Origin: Moellerella wisconsensis ATCC 35017
Lineage (GTDB): Bacteria > Pseudomonadota > Gammaproteobacteria > Enterobacterales > Enterobacteriaceae
Direction: 5' to 3'
NCBI RefSeq assembly: GCF_001294465.1
Contig: NZ_LGAA01000022.1
Location: 62,001 to 126,000, forward strand
DNA length: 64,000 bases
Positions 22,155-31,851 of the stretch are shown piece by piece. The translations under genes and the position numbers were made by a program. How positions within the stretch are numbered: the stretch's first letter is position 1; every line of letters starts with the position of its first letter. Below the pieces are notes generated by a model. The model saw only the letters and a list, made by a program, of their open reading frames with translations, was not told the DNA's origin and made no database searches.

Positions 22155-22939
22155 TTTGCCTCCTCAACAATGGTGGCAGAGATAAATGAGCCGACAGTAA
22201 TACCTTGCTGCTCGAGGGCTAGACGTAGCTGACGCGCCATTTCAACCGCGCCCGGGCTATCGCCATGCACACAAATAGAATCAGCCTCTATTGGCGTAAA
22301 TTGGCCTTCAATAGACATCAATCCGCCTTGCTGCACTAATTGCACCATCCGCTCAGCAACCTGCTGTGGATCATGTAATACGGCCCCAGCCTGTTGGCGT
22401 GAAACTAAACGCCCATCGGCATGGTAAGCTCTGTCGGCAAAAGCCTCAGCAACCGTATTTAATCCGGCATCTTTGGCCCATTGCACTAACGGGGAGCCGG
22501 CTAATACCACCAATTCTAATTGCTTATCAAGCGCCAATATGGCGTCGATAACCGCCATCGCCTGACGCTTATCCTGCGCGATGGTGTTATATAACGCCCC
22601 GTGCGGTTTAACGTATCTCACATCTGTGCCCGCTGTCGTCGCCAAACCAATTAATGCCCCAATTTGATAAATGACATCCGCAAACAGCTCTGAATAGGAC
22701 AAATCCATATTTCGCCGACCAAAACCGACTAAATCGGGATAAGCCACATGAGCGCCAACCACGACATTATTCTGCATCGCTGCTCGTAAAGTAGCCAAAA
22801 TGCCCGTTGGTGATCCCGCATGGAAACCACAAGCAATATTGGCGCTACTAACAATTTTCAGCATCGCTGCATCGTCGCCCATTTGCCATTGTCCAAAGCT
22901 TTCACCTAAATCACTGTTTAAATCGATTCTTTTTCTCAT
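22151..22939 (-). CDS. pxpA: 5-oxoprolinase subunit PxpA (LamB/YcsF family)
   Basis: A 262-residue LamB/YcsF-family protein, the PxpA subunit of prokaryotic 5-oxoprolinase. Diagnostic segments are [12 protein letters not shown] at the N-terminus, [35 protein letters not shown] and CVHGDSPGA. It acts with the PxpB-PxpC fusion encoded downstream. It is second in the operon, 67 bp after the transporter gene and coupled to the DUF1445 gene. Confidence 0.94.
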   Translation of the reverse strand: MRKRIDLNSDLGESFGQWQMGDDAAMLKIVSSANIACGFHAGSPTGILATLRAAMQNNVVVGAHVAYPDLVGFGRRNMDLSYSELFADVIYQIGALIGLATTAGTDVRYVKPHGALYNTIAQDKRQAMAVIDAILALDKQLELVVLAGSPLVQWAKDAGLNTVAEAFADRAYHADGRLVSRQQAGAVLHDPQQVAERMVQLVQQGGLMSIEGQFTPIEADSICVHGDSPGAVEMARQLRLALEQQGITVGSFISATIVEEAK

Positions 22940-23006
22940 TATTTGGTCTGCCTTATTCTGTGTATTGGCTTATTAGCGCCGAGGATCAAATACATTCTGC
23001 TGCTGA

Positions 23007-24245
23007 CTACTTCAAATAGTTGAAAATAGCACTGACAGACATCGCGCCCATATACCAAGTCAATACACAGGTAATTACGCCTAACCACAACAACCAGCGT
23101 GGGTATAAATATCCGCCCATTAAATCCGCACGTTTCCAACCGACATAGATAAAAATACTTAAGCCAATCGGTAAAATTAAGCCATTAAATCCACCAGCAA
23201 AGACTAACAATGCTGCTGGGGCGGTTCCCATCATTAAATAAATCACTAGCGAGATAGCAATGAAAATGATGGTCGCAATACTGCGCTGGCGTTCAGTGAT
23301 TGAACGATGAAAAACAGTAATAAATGTCATCGAGGTATAGGCAGCACCGATAACGCTAGTTAACGCAGCAGCCCAAAGGATCAGACCGAAAATACGCAAA
23401 CCAAACTCCCCTGCTGCCGCTTGAAATGCCTGTGATGCGGGGTTTGATGCATGCCCAGAAATATCGATAGTCACCCCACTAGCCACCACGCCTAGAATGG
23501 CCAAAAATAAGATATAGCGCATTAAACCAACCACAATGATCCCCTTGGTTGCCGCACTCGATACAACTTTAATATTTTCAATTCCTACCGCGCCCTTATC
23601 CAATAATCGATGGGCACCGGCATAACTGATATATCCGCCAACCGTTCCGCCGACAATCGTAGTGATCGTGGCAAAATCCACCTGATCTGGCATGACACTC
23701 TGTTTTAAGGCTTCGCCTAAAGGAGGGTTAGAGACAATGGCGACATATAAGGTAAGGAAAATCATAATTAATCCCAACCCAATCATTAATCTATCAATCG
23801 CTGTACTGGCTTTACGGGAGGAAAAAATATAAATCGCCAATAAAGCACTAATCATCCCTCCCCATTTGGGATCTAAACCAACTAGTGCATTTAAACCCAA
23901 TCCAGCGCCCGCAATATTACCAATATTGAATACTAGACCACCAAAAATAACCAGTATGGCCAATAAATAACCACTGCCGGGGATCGCTGCATTTGCTACA
24001 TCGGATGCATGCATTTTAGTCAAAGTAACAATGCGCCAGATATTTTGCTGAACCACATAATCAATCACTATTGAGGCGAAAATACCAAAGGCAAAAGCTG
24101 AACCCATGGTTACTGTGAACGTGGCTGTTTGTGTTATGAATCCGGGACCAATCGCCGAGGTTGCCATTAAGAAGATGGCCGCAATCAATGAGGAGCGACG
24201 AGCTTTTATATAACTGCTGGGGCTTGCTTTGTGTTGAGTTGCCAT
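23007..24245 (-). CDS. NRAMP-like transporter (YcsG type)
   Basis: A 412-residue polytopic membrane protein of the NRAMP superfamily, YcsG branch. It begins with ATSAIGPGFITQTATFT, an NRAMP-like helix-1 region in which the metal-binding DPGN of true Mn/Fe transporters is absent; TIVGGTVGGYISYAGAHR lies mid-protein. YcsG homologues sit in pyroglutamate operons, so uptake of 5-oxoproline or a related amide-acid is inferred instead of metals. The start follows AGGAG. It is the first gene of the operon. Confidence 0.83.
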   Translation of the reverse strand: MATQHKASPSSYIKARRSSLIAAIFLMATSAIGPGFITQTATFTVTMGSAFAFGIFASIVIDYVVQQNIWRIVTLTKMHASDVANAAIPGSGYLLAILVIFGGLVFNIGNIAGAGLGLNALVGLDPKWGGMISALLAIYIFSSRKASTAIDRLMIGLGLIMIFLTLYVAIVSNPPLGEALKQSVMPDQVDFATITTIVGGTVGGYISYAGAHRLLDKGAVGIENIKVVSSAATKGIIVVGLMRYILFLAILGVVASGVTIDISGHASNPASQAFQAAAGEFGLRIFGLILWAAALTSVIGAAYTSMTFITVFHRSITERQRSIATIIFIAISLVIYLMMGTAPAALLVFAGGFNGLILPIGLSIFIYVGWKRADLMGGYLYPRWLLWLGVITCVLTWYMGAMSVSAIFNYLK

Positions 24246-24807
24246 GTGCAGACTCCTGATTATTTATTATTGTTTGCCGCTAACGCTATGATTGTGTGAG
24301 TTATGCACAGCTGGATCTTGCGGTCACTAGGTAGAATAACAGAGGCAATTATCGTGCCATTGTTCTATCAGACTTGATAATTGTTAATTCATTGATGTTA
24401 TATTGTTGAACAATTAATAGGACATGATGAATAAATCAGCAATCTAATTCGTTTTTTCAGATTCAAAAATCATACTGCGATCACTTTTTTAACAAAAATA
24501 ATATTTAATTAACATTATTATGCTTGTTAATTAAGCTAATTTGCCGAGCACTATGGTGGTGCAGTTACGTCGTTTTTCACTGTTAAAGTGCAAATTAAAA
24601 GTGCACATCGAAAATACAGATCAAAAGCGCTCGCGGCTGGCTTACGATGCCTAGCTTGCTGCGCTCTAGTGAATATGTGAAGATAACGCTGTCCCTGCTA
24701 TTTCGCCGCAGTGTTCACTTATTTGCTACTTTTATCTCGGCTATCTGGGCACATAGCTATAAATAAATAGATACATAACTATAAATAGACATATAACTGT
24801 GAATATC
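24246..24807. other. Divergent regulatory region between the pxp operon and its GntR gene
   Basis: About 560 bp without a gene. The left part holds the operator-like palindrome at 24402-24414. The right part (roughly 24585-24740) is less AT-rich, repeats AAAGTGCA twice, and contains AGTGAA/TTCACT arms about 40 bp apart; I could not assign it. Confidence 0.5.
24402..24414. promoter_or_regulatory. Candidate operator of the FCD-type GntR regulator
   Basis: ATTGTTGAACAAT is a perfect palindrome around a single central base, of the TTGT-N-ACAA kind bound by FadR-subfamily GntR proteins. It lies about 160 bp upstream of the transporter start and faces the regulator gene. Confidence 0.45.
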
Positions 24808-25464
24808 ATGAAAAAACAAAAGACTCCCCCGATCTTAGCCGTCACTATCGCAGAAACTATGCGCAATAAAATTACGTTAGGAGAATGGATTCCGGGGCAG
24901 CGATTATCCGAAGCCGCATTGAGCGAAGAGCTTGAGATTTCACGCAACACATTAAGAGAAGTATTTCGCGTTTTGACTCAAGAGGGCCTGTTAACATACA
25001 CCCCAAATCGTGGCGTGTGTGTCTCTATTCCCGATGTTGCTACAATAAATGACATTTATCGGGTGCGACAACTGATAGAATGCGATGCGCTACAACACGC
25101 TTATGCTATGCATCCCGCCGTCGAGAAAATGCAGCAAGCGGTAAGCAATGCTCGCGTTCATGCAGAAAATAAATATTGGATAGGTGTCGGAAGTGAGAAT
25201 ATGCAATTTCACATGGCGATAGTGGAGCTTTCTGATAGCCAACGATTAATTAAACTCTATCGCCATATTTCAGCCGAATTACGTCTCGCCTTTGGCCATC
25301 TGCAAGATGCAAAATTATTGCATGCTCCTTATATTGATCAAAATGCGCAAATACTTAACTTACTTAATGCAGGAAAAAATCAGCAGGCCGCTGAATCTAT
25401 GCGCCACTATCTTGATTTATCTGAGCGCACTTTACTCGCAGCACTCGCACGCCAAGCCTTATAG
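24808..25464 (+). CDS. GntR-family regulator, FadR/FCD subfamily
   Basis: A roughly 218-residue transcription factor with an N-terminal winged helix (SEAALSEELEISRNTLREVFRVLTQEGLL) and an all-helical FCD ligand domain containing IECDALQHAY, ENMQFHMAIVELSDSQRL and MRHYLDLSERTL; the histidines there usually hold a metal that contacts carboxylate ligands. It is divergent from the 5-oxoproline operon and probably controls it, comparable to KipR in Bacillus, though KipR is from another family. The start is uncertain: ATG at 24808 or GTG at 24799, neither with a good ribosome site. Confidence 0.85.
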   Translation: MKKQKTPPILAVTIAETMRNKITLGEWIPGQRLSEAALSEELEISRNTLREVFRVLTQEGLLTYTPNRGVCVSIPDVATINDIYRVRQLIECDALQHAYAMHPAVEKMQQAVSNARVHAENKYWIGVGSENMQFHMAIVELSDSQRLIKLYRHISAELRLAFGHLQDAKLLHAPYIDQNAQILNLLNAGKNQQAAESMRHYLDLSERTLLAALARQAL

Positions 25465-25935
25465 CGAATATATTCGATCAATATAATAATCTTAATCATA
25501 AAGTATAAGGTTTCTTGGAACGTTAAAAAATTAACCCCGCGATAAGTCAACACTATTAAAATTCATAATTATGCAATAATAGCCTAAACATAATAGCTGA
25601 TAATATTCAAAGCGAGTTATTCGACAAAGTAATCTTCGGATATTTATATTTGTATCAAAATAAATCATTGCTTTCAGCGTAAAATACCGAGATCATTCAC
25701 TGCATTCAATCAAGTAACATCTTATTTAATTGATAAAGACAATGAGTTAACTCCTTTCTAGAAAGAATTAATTAACCTTATCATTCCTTAGCTTTCGATT
25801 CTTTACCTCAACTAAAAGCTGTCAGTTTAAGATTTTTAATTATTCAAAATTTATTATTAATTCACAAAATATGATTGCGAAGCCTAAGATATTTGTGTAT
25901 TTTTATTCACATAAAATGCATAAATAGAGGCAAGT
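25465..25935. other. 471-bp leader of the amino-acid ABC operon
   Basis: AT-rich sequence without an open frame or clear hairpin. It presumably contains the promoter of the binding-protein gene. Confidence 0.45.
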
Positions 25936-26703
25936 ATGTTAAAGAAAATTATTTTCGCAGGATGTTTATCGCTGATGGCATTCTCAGGGGGAGTGGTAGC
26001 CAAAGAAACTTATGTGGTTGGATCTGGCGGAACTTATCGTCCCTTTGAATTTGAAAATAGCCAAAAACAGCTGGAAGGATTTGATATCGATATCATTAAG
26101 GCTATCGCCCAAGCAGAAGATTTCGACATTAAATTAATCAACACGCCATGGGAAGGTATTTTTGCCACTCTGTCGACCGGTGATAGAGATATTTTAATTT
26201 CAGGTATTACGATTACCGATAAGCGTCAGAAAATGGTCGATTTTTCTGCCCCTTATTTCCCAGCAGATCAGGCGATTGTCGTTAGTGAAAACTCAAAAAT
26301 TGCAGATTTAGAGGGATTAAAAAAACTTAATGTCGGCGTGGTGAATTCCAGTACTGGGGATATTGTAGTATCCGATATTATTGGTAAAAACAGCACCGCA
26401 ATCAAACGCTTTGATAATACACCGTTATTACTGCAAGAACTGTACGAAGACGGAATCGATGCCGCGGTCGGGGATGTAGGCGTGGTAAAATATTATATCA
26501 AAACTCACCCAGAGAAAAAATTCAAACTGATTTACGACCCACACTTTGAGAAACAATATTTCGGCATTGCCGTCGCTAAAGGTAATAGTCAATTACAGCA
26601 AAAAATTAATACTGGTTTACAAAAAATCGTTGCCGATGGTACCTATGCCAAAATATATCAGCACTGGTTTGATGAACAGGTCCCCGAATTACCAAGTAAA
26701 TAA
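25936..26703 (+). CDS. Periplasmic amino-acid-binding protein of an ABC transporter
   Basis: A 255-residue SBP family 3 protein with a Sec signal peptide (hydrophobic to about residue 22, cleavage after VVA). The mature part starts with ETYVVGSGGTYRPFEF and has the family pattern FDIDIIKAIAQ, WEGIFATLSTGDRDILISGITIT and KRQKMVDFSAPYF. It captures a polar amino acid in the periplasm and hands it to the permease encoded 56 bp downstream. Arg in DRDILISG is atypical for the Gln/Arg binders' usual D-x-I-x-G, so ligand identity cannot be read. Confidence 0.9.
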   Translation: MLKKIIFAGCLSLMAFSGGVVAKETYVVGSGGTYRPFEFENSQKQLEGFDIDIIKAIAQAEDFDIKLINTPWEGIFATLSTGDRDILISGITITDKRQKMVDFSAPYFPADQAIVVSENSKIADLEGLKKLNVGVVNSSTGDIVVSDIIGKNSTAIKRFDNTPLLLQELYEDGIDAAVGDVGVVKYYIKTHPEKKFKLIYDPHFEKQYFGIAVAKGNSQLQQKINTGLQKIVADGTYAKIYQHWFDEQVPELPSK

Positions 26704-26759
26704 TTAAGTTATTAATTAAACCATACTGTGGGTAAATAGGATTTTATCAGGAATGTGTT

Positions 26760-27524
26760 ATGACAGGATTTCGCTGGGAAATTATCGAGGAGTATGCGCC
26801 TTTATTTGCTGAAGGCGCATTAATGACCATCAAATGTACCATTATTTGTGTCATTTTAGGGACGCTCTGGGGCTTAACCCTTGGGCTAGGCAGAACGGCT
26901 AATGCTGAACAAGGCCCATGGAAACTAGGATTGCGTATTTTTGTACAATGGCCTGTTCGTTTTTATGTCAGCGCATTTCGTGGTACGCCATTGTTTGTAC
27001 AAATCATGGTGGTTCATTTCGCACTGGTTCCATTATTTATCAATCCACGAGATGGGCTATTAGTTACCAACGGTATTATGTCGATAGATACCGCCAGAAT
27101 GTTACGTTCAGATTATGGTGCGTTTCTCTCATGTATTGTGGCTATTACATTAAATTCAGGGGCTTATGTTTCTGAAATTTTCCGCGCGGGTATTCAATCG
27201 ATTGATAAAGGTCAAATGGAAGCCTCCCGCGCTTTAGGCATGAGCTGGGCGAAAACAATGCGTAAAGTCATTTTGCCTCAAGCTTTTCGGCGTATCCTGC
27301 CTCCGCTGGGCAATAATGCCATTGCGATTGTCAAAGATTCTTCATTAGCTTCGGCTATCGGTCTCGCTGATTTAGCTTACGCCGCGCGTACTGTTTCCGG
27401 CGCATATGCCACTTATTGGGAGCCGTATTTAACTATTTCAGTTATTTACTGGATGCTGACCTTTATTCTGGCGCAGTTAGTTCAATATATGGAAAGAAGG
27501 TTAGGCAGAAGTGATTTACGTTAA
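26760..27524 (+). CDS. Amino-acid ABC transporter permease (HisM/GlnP type)
   Basis: A 254-residue membrane subunit with about five helices and the cytoplasmic EAA loop [32 protein letters not shown] that docks the ATPase. An insertion (about 40 residues between helices 2 and 3, [20 protein letters not shown]...) resembles that of other permeases in the His/Glu/Gln/Arg group. Only one permease gene is present, so a homodimer is expected. The gene overlaps the ATPase gene by 14 bp. Confidence 0.92.
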   Translation: MTGFRWEIIEEYAPLFAEGALMTIKCTIICVILGTLWGLTLGLGRTANAEQGPWKLGLRIFVQWPVRFYVSAFRGTPLFVQIMVVHFALVPLFINPRDGLLVTNGIMSIDTARMLRSDYGAFLSCIVAITLNSGAYVSEIFRAGIQSIDKGQMEASRALGMSWAKTMRKVILPQAFRRILPPLGNNAIAIVKDSSLASAIGLADLAYAARTVSGAYATYWEPYLTISVIYWMLTFILAQLVQYMERRLGRSDLR

Positions 27525-28233
27525 TAATTTACAAAAACAATTTGGTCAATCACATGTGTTGCGTGGCATTTCCTGTGAAATCAAACCTCAAGAAGTGGTT
27601 TGTGTTATAGGCCCTTCTGGGTCAGGAAAAAGCACTTTTCTGCGCTGCTTAAATGCATTAGAGCGTCCGGATGGCGGCGAGATCATCGTCAATGGTTTTA
27701 ATGTACATGATCCTAAAACTGACCTGAATAAAATGCGCGAAAACGTTGGGATGGTCTTCCAGCGCTTTAATTTGTTCCCACACATGACCGTGCTGGAGAA
27801 TTTAACTATGGCACCACTGATGGTTAAAGGATCGAAAAAAGCCGAGGTACTGGAGAAGGCCGAACAATTATTAATCAAAGTGGGTCTGCTGGACAAAATA
27901 GATGCATGGCCTGCCAGCCTTTCTGGTGGACAGCAACAACGGGTCGCCATTGCTCGCGCATTAGCCATGGATCCATCGATTTTATTGTTCGATGAACCGA
28001 CATCTGCTCTTGATCCTGAATTAGTGGGTGAAGTTTTATCGGTGATGAAAACATTGGCGACAGAAGGTATGACCATGGTGATTGTGACCCATGAGATGGG
28101 ATTTGCTCGTGAAGTTGCAGACCGGGTATTTTTTATCGATCAAGGGATTATTCAAGAAGCCGGAACGCCGGAACAGATTTTCAATCACCCTCAGAATCCT
28201 CGTACCGCCAGCTTTTTAAGCAAGATTTTATAA
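27511..28233 (+). CDS. Amino-acid ABC transporter ATP-binding protein
   Basis: A 240-residue ATPase of the polar amino-acid uptake family (GlnQ-like). Walker A GPSGSGKS at residues 33-40, Q-loop [13 protein letters not shown], signature [15 protein letters not shown], Walker [15 protein letters not shown] and the switch histidine in VTHEM are all intact. The start is GTG within the permease gene, which implies translational coupling. Confidence 0.95.
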   Translation: MIYVNNLQKQFGQSHVLRGISCEIKPQEVVCVIGPSGSGKSTFLRCLNALERPDGGEIIVNGFNVHDPKTDLNKMRENVGMVFQRFNLFPHMTVLENLTMAPLMVKGSKKAEVLEKAEQLLIKVGLLDKIDAWPASLSGGQQQRVAIARALAMDPSILLFDEPTSALDPELVGEVLSVMKTLATEGMTMVIVTHEMGFAREVADRVFFIDQGIIQEAGTPEQIFNHPQNPRTASFLSKIL

Positions 28234-28239
28234 CTTTTA

Positions 28240-28265
28240 AGGTTTATCTCTGCGGGGATAAACCT
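28240..28265 (+). terminator. Hairpin after the ABC operon
   Basis: AGGTTTATC pairs with GATAAACCT (9 bp) around an 8-nt loop, 7 bp after the ATPase stop. The T-run is short (GTTTCC), so termination strength is uncertain. Confidence 0.55.
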
Positions 28266-28538
28266 GTTTCCTTGCAAATCGATTCTCCGCCACGCTAAAA
28301 ATCTATTCTCAGCTATTTTAAACACCATTACTCTATGTTAGCGTAACTAATCACATATAATTAATGTCATTATTATCATTTTTTGAATAATAAACTATTA
28401 TTATAGTGAAAGAACAATAGTCTTCAAATTATAGCCCTCGGCTAAATCCACTGTTTGCTCTCAGCTTTCCTGATAATAGATAGCCGTTCTGACGCCTATT
28501 CGCTGGGATAAGACAAATATCAACCGGAGATACCAATT
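28266..28538. promoter_or_regulatory. Upstream region of the YahK-like dehydrogenase gene
   Basis: About 270 bp of AT-rich DNA that should contain the dehydrogenase promoter. No operator matching those at the NemR-like regulator was found here. Confidence 0.3.
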
Positions 28539-29594
28539 ATGACCGTAAAGATCTTAGGTTATGCCGCAAAATCCGCTACTGCGCCTCTTGCTCCATTACA
28601 TTTTGAACGCCGCGAACCTCGCGCTGATGATGTAGTTATTGAAGTTCTCTATTGCGGCGTTTGCCATTCAGATCTACATCAAGCACGTAATGATTGGGGC
28701 TTCAGCCAATACCCATTAGTTCCTGGACATGAAGTTATTGGTCGCGTCACATCTGTCGGTAAAAAGGTGACTAAATTTGCTGTCGGTGATATCGCCGGCA
28801 TTGGTTGTATGGTCGATTCTTGTCGTCAATGTAACCCATGCAAACAAGGATTAGAGCAATATTGTGAAGAAGGCAATATTCAAACTTATAATGGTAACGA
28901 TCGTCATGACCATAGCGTGACCTATGGGGGATATTCACAATCAATCACTTGCAGTGAAGATTTTGTGCTTAAAATTCCTCAAGGTTTAGAACTGAGTGGT
29001 GCAGCACCTTTATTATGCGCAGGCATTACTACATGGTCGCCACTGCGTCATTGGAATATCGGTAAAGGCAGTAAAGTCGCTATTGTAGGACTCGGTGGCT
29101 TAGGTCATATGGCTCTGAAATTAGCCAATGCACTAGGCGCTGAAGTGACCTTATTTACCCGCTCTGCCAATAAAGAAGCGGATGCACGACGCCTCGGAGC
29201 CCATCATGTGATTTTATCCAACGATCCTGAGCAAATGGCGCAAGTAAACGGCCAATTTGATCTGATTATCGATACCGTCCCTTATACACATGATATCAAT
29301 TTATACATGCCAACCTTAACGTTAGACGGAACACTCGTCTTTGTTGGTTTATTGGGAGAAATTGATCCGACAGTCAGCACCGTATCTATGGTATTAGGTC
29401 GCCGTTCGATTGCTGGCTCATGTATTGGGGGAATTGCAGAAACCCAAGAAATGCTCGATTTTTGTGGACAATATAATATCACTTCCGATGTTGAAGTGAT
29501 TAACATGGCAGAGATCAATGAAGCCTACGAACGGATGTTAAAAAGTGATGTGAAATACCGCTTTGTAATCGATATGGCAACATTACGCCCTTAA
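28539..29594 (+). CDS. YahK-like zinc-dependent alcohol dehydrogenase
   Basis: NADPH-type medium-chain dehydrogenase/aldehyde reductase of the cinnamyl-alcohol dehydrogenase group, close to E. coli YahK. Catalytic zinc ligands are in CGVCHSDLH and GHEVIGRV; structural zinc cysteines in CMVDSCRQCNPCKQGLEQYC; the Rossmann loop is GLGGLGHMAL near residue 188; the C-terminus NEAYERMLKSDVKYRFVID is family-typical. The 351 residues equal the usual length. The start follows CGGAGA. It probably reduces reactive aldehydes and is monocistronic with its own terminator. Confidence 0.9.
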   Translation: MTVKILGYAAKSATAPLAPLHFERREPRADDVVIEVLYCGVCHSDLHQARNDWGFSQYPLVPGHEVIGRVTSVGKKVTKFAVGDIAGIGCMVDSCRQCNPCKQGLEQYCEEGNIQTYNGNDRHDHSVTYGGYSQSITCSEDFVLKIPQGLELSGAAPLLCAGITTWSPLRHWNIGKGSKVAIVGLGGLGHMALKLANALGAEVTLFTRSANKEADARRLGAHHVILSNDPEQMAQVNGQFDLIIDTVPYTHDINLYMPTLTLDGTLVFVGLLGEIDPTVSTVSMVLGRRSIAGSCIGGIAETQEMLDFCGQYNITSDVEVINMAEINEAYERMLKSDVKYRFVIDMATLRP

Positions 29595-30142
29595 TTTTCC
29601 GAGCTACGTGAACAGAGTAACCGGCTAAATTATCTAATAATTTCACTCGTGATTACCTACCGTCCATACTGATTATGGACGGTTTTTATGGGTTCTACTC
29701 CAGATAATGCCCGCCACTATTCTTATAACTATTCTTGCAACCATTCTTATATCTTGCGCCATTGATAATTCTATCGTATCAATAATAAAGCGGTTATCCA
29801 GCACATACATAGAGCTTAATCACCGGTAGATTAATGTCAACCTCAACGTATTTATTCAGTTATACACCTCATTTATTTAAACTTTTATTAAATCCGTTGC
29901 AGCATTACCTTCAAAAATCGGGATGCCAATATTAGTCATATAGTCAATGCCAATACTGCACATTCAACTATAATCAATTTTCATCTCAACTTTACGTTCC
30001 CTACTAATCCATAAAAAGAACCCCGCTTAGAAGCCGATGAAATTTATCGTTCTTGTATTCGCCCATATAGTAGGCAATATCACACAATATATTTTTATAT
30101 AATATTAATTTAAATAATTTAGTGGACATAAGAGGCTATAAA
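29595..30142. other. 548-bp intergenic region
   Basis: Begins with a strong terminator (29659-29687). The remainder is AT-rich with an imperfect direct repeat around 29930-29965 (ATGCCAATATT / ATGCCAATACT). No open reading frame looks coding; a decayed gene cannot be excluded. Confidence 0.4.
29659..29687 (+). terminator. Terminator after the YahK-like gene
   Basis: ACCGTCCATA pairs with TATGGACGGT (10 bp), loop of 5, followed by five T residues. Confidence 0.92.
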
Positions 30143-30484
30143 ATGAATAAATACACTGAAATTACAACTGACATCGCGAAAAACATGACTGAATTAAGTA
30201 AAAATATTCCCGATGTGATGAAAAGCTTTTCAAATTTAGCTAAATCAGGTGCTGAAGCCGGAATTTTGGATGAAAAAACCAAAGAGCTAATTGCAATGGG
30301 GATAGCAGTTGCGGGTCGTTGTGATGGATGTATTGGATTTCATACAAAAAAATTAACCAGCTTAGGGATCTCAGAGCAAGAATTTTCAGAAATGTTAGGC
30401 GTAGCTATCTTTATGGGGGGTGCCCCTTCTGTGATGTCTGCGGCTAATGCCCTTTCTGCTTATAAAGAATTTAGCCAGAAATAA
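30143..30484 (+). CDS. AhpD/carboxymuconolactone-decarboxylase-like protein
   Basis: A 113-residue helical protein of the CMD/AhpD superfamily with the redox motif CDGC at residues 60-63 followed by IGFH, the CxxC-xxx-H arrangement that gives AhpD-like peroxidatic activity. Such proteins act as alkylhydroperoxidases or disulfide reductants. The ATG at 30143 is preferred because AGAGG lies upstream; an in-frame GTG 21 bp earlier is less likely. It is flanked by non-coding DNA and faces curA. The physiological partner is unknown. Confidence 0.85.
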   Translation: MNKYTEITTDIAKNMTELSKNIPDVMKSFSNLAKSGAEAGILDEKTKELIAMGIAVAGRCDGCIGFHTKKLTSLGISEQEFSEMLGVAIFMGGAPSVMSAANALSAYKEFSQK

Positions 30485-30600
30485 TTGGCCTGATTATACA
30501 ACCAATAATAAATCGACTATCTGACAAAAAAATAAAATAGCGCCCTTAAAATAGTGGACGCTATTTAATATCAGCATGATTAAAACATAGGTTAAATAAC

Positions 30601-31644
30601 TTACTGTGGCTGATTAATTTTAACCACTAATTTACCAAAGTTTTTTCCTTCGAGCATTCCCATGAAAGCACTAGGTGCATTTTCAAGCCCTTCAACAATT
30701 TGTTCTTTATAATAAATCTTATCCTGTTCTAACCACGCGCTCATTGCTTGGGCAAATTCATCGTACCGATCAGCATAATCATTAAAAATAATAAATCCTT
30801 GTACTTTAATCCGCTTAACTAACAATTGTCCCATCAGCATAGATAAACGATCCGGGCCTGATGGCAAAGATGTCGCATTATATTGCGAAATTAATCCACA
30901 TAATGGAATTCGCGCACGCGGATTTAAGAGTGGTAACACCGCATCAAAAACTTTTCCGCCGACGCTTTCAAAGTAAACATCAATTCCTTTATCGCAGGCT
31001 GTAGCCAGCTGTTGTGCGAAATCAGCATCATGATGATCGATACACGCATCAAATCCCAACGTTTCTACTGCATAACGACATTTTTCTTTTCCGCCAGCGA
31101 TACCGATAACCCGACACTGTTTTATTTTACCAATTTGCCCGACGGTCGCCCCCACAGCTCCGGTTGCTGCCGCAACTACAATAGTTTCTCCCGCTTTCGG
31201 CTGGCCAATATCTAATAAGCCCATATAGGCGGTAAAACCTGGCATCCCCATGACACCTAAAGCCAGTGAAGGATGTGCCGGATTTTTACCCAACTTGATT
31301 AAACCTTCGCCGTTAGAAACGGCATAATCCTGCCATCCTGTATAGGCTAAGACCCATTCGCCTTCAGCGAAATCAGCATGTTGTGATGATTCAACTTGGC
31401 AAACTGTTGCGCCAACCATTACATCCCCTACGGCCACAGGCTCAGCATAGGATGCGGCATCACTCATACGACCACGCATATACGGGTCTAACGATAAATA
31501 AATACTGCGTAATAGCATTTCACCAGACTTAATGCTTGGTTTTTCTACATTTTCCAGTCTGAAATTCTCTGCCGTTGGGGCACCATGTGGACGAGACGCC
31601 AGCACAATGCGCTGATTTTTTGTTAGAGTCATGTCAGAAGTCAT
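30601..31644 (-). CDS. curA: NADPH-dependent oxidoreductase CurA
   Basis: Zinc-independent medium-chain reductase of the leukotriene B4 dehydrogenase/CurA group, which reduces curcumin and other alpha,beta-unsaturated carbonyls with NADPH. It matches E. coli CurA strongly along its length: VLASRPHGAP, YLSLDPYMRGRM, GMPGFTAYMGLLDIGQPK, the nucleotide loop AAATGAVGATVGQIGK, and GLENAPSAFMGMLEGKNFGKLVV. The ATG at 31644 follows AGGA. Downstream of and co-oriented with the NemR-like repressor gene, with an operator-like half palindrome between them, it looks part of an electrophile-response regulon. Confidence 0.93.
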   Translation of the reverse strand: MTSDMTLTKNQRIVLASRPHGAPTAENFRLENVEKPSIKSGEMLLRSIYLSLDPYMRGRMSDAASYAEPVAVGDVMVGATVCQVESSQHADFAEGEWVLAYTGWQDYAVSNGEGLIKLGKNPAHPSLALGVMGMPGFTAYMGLLDIGQPKAGETIVVAAATGAVGATVGQIGKIKQCRVIGIAGGKEKCRYAVETLGFDACIDHHDADFAQQLATACDKGIDVYFESVGGKVFDAVLPLLNPRARIPLCGLISQYNATSLPSGPDRLSMLMGQLLVKRIKVQGFIIFNDYADRYDEFAQAMSAWLEQDKIYYKEQIVEGLENAPSAFMGMLEGKNFGKLVVKINQPQ

Positions 31645-31718
31645 AATATTTCCTGTAATTTTTATCACCGACTATCTTATTATCGAAATACATATTATTG
31701 ATATAGATAGATAAATAA

Positions 31719-31733
31719 TAGACCGGTCACTTA
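31719..31733. promoter_or_regulatory. Operator-like site upstream of curA
   Basis: TAGACCGGTCACTTA shares the TAGAC half with the two perfect sites upstream of the TetR gene and contains the palindrome GACCGGTC. The right half is degenerate. Confidence 0.45.
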
Positions 31734-31851
31734 GTTGTAGGGTAAAAAATCAATTAATTTGATTTTTAATTAGTATGAATCACGGCGATTACCGTGAATT
31801 ATAGTTTCTCTAGTTTTAATCACTGTTTGGAGTAATAACTATTTTCTTTAA

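Noticed and set aside
24585-24740. Possible small RNA gene upstream of the GntR regulator
   Set aside because: Less AT-rich with AGTGAA/TTCACT arms, but no promoter plus T-run terminator pair could be found.
27588-28076. 162-codon minus-strand open frame inside the ABC ATPase gene
   Set aside because: Lies fully antisense to a gene with all ATPase motifs; its translation has no recognisable domain and no ribosome site.
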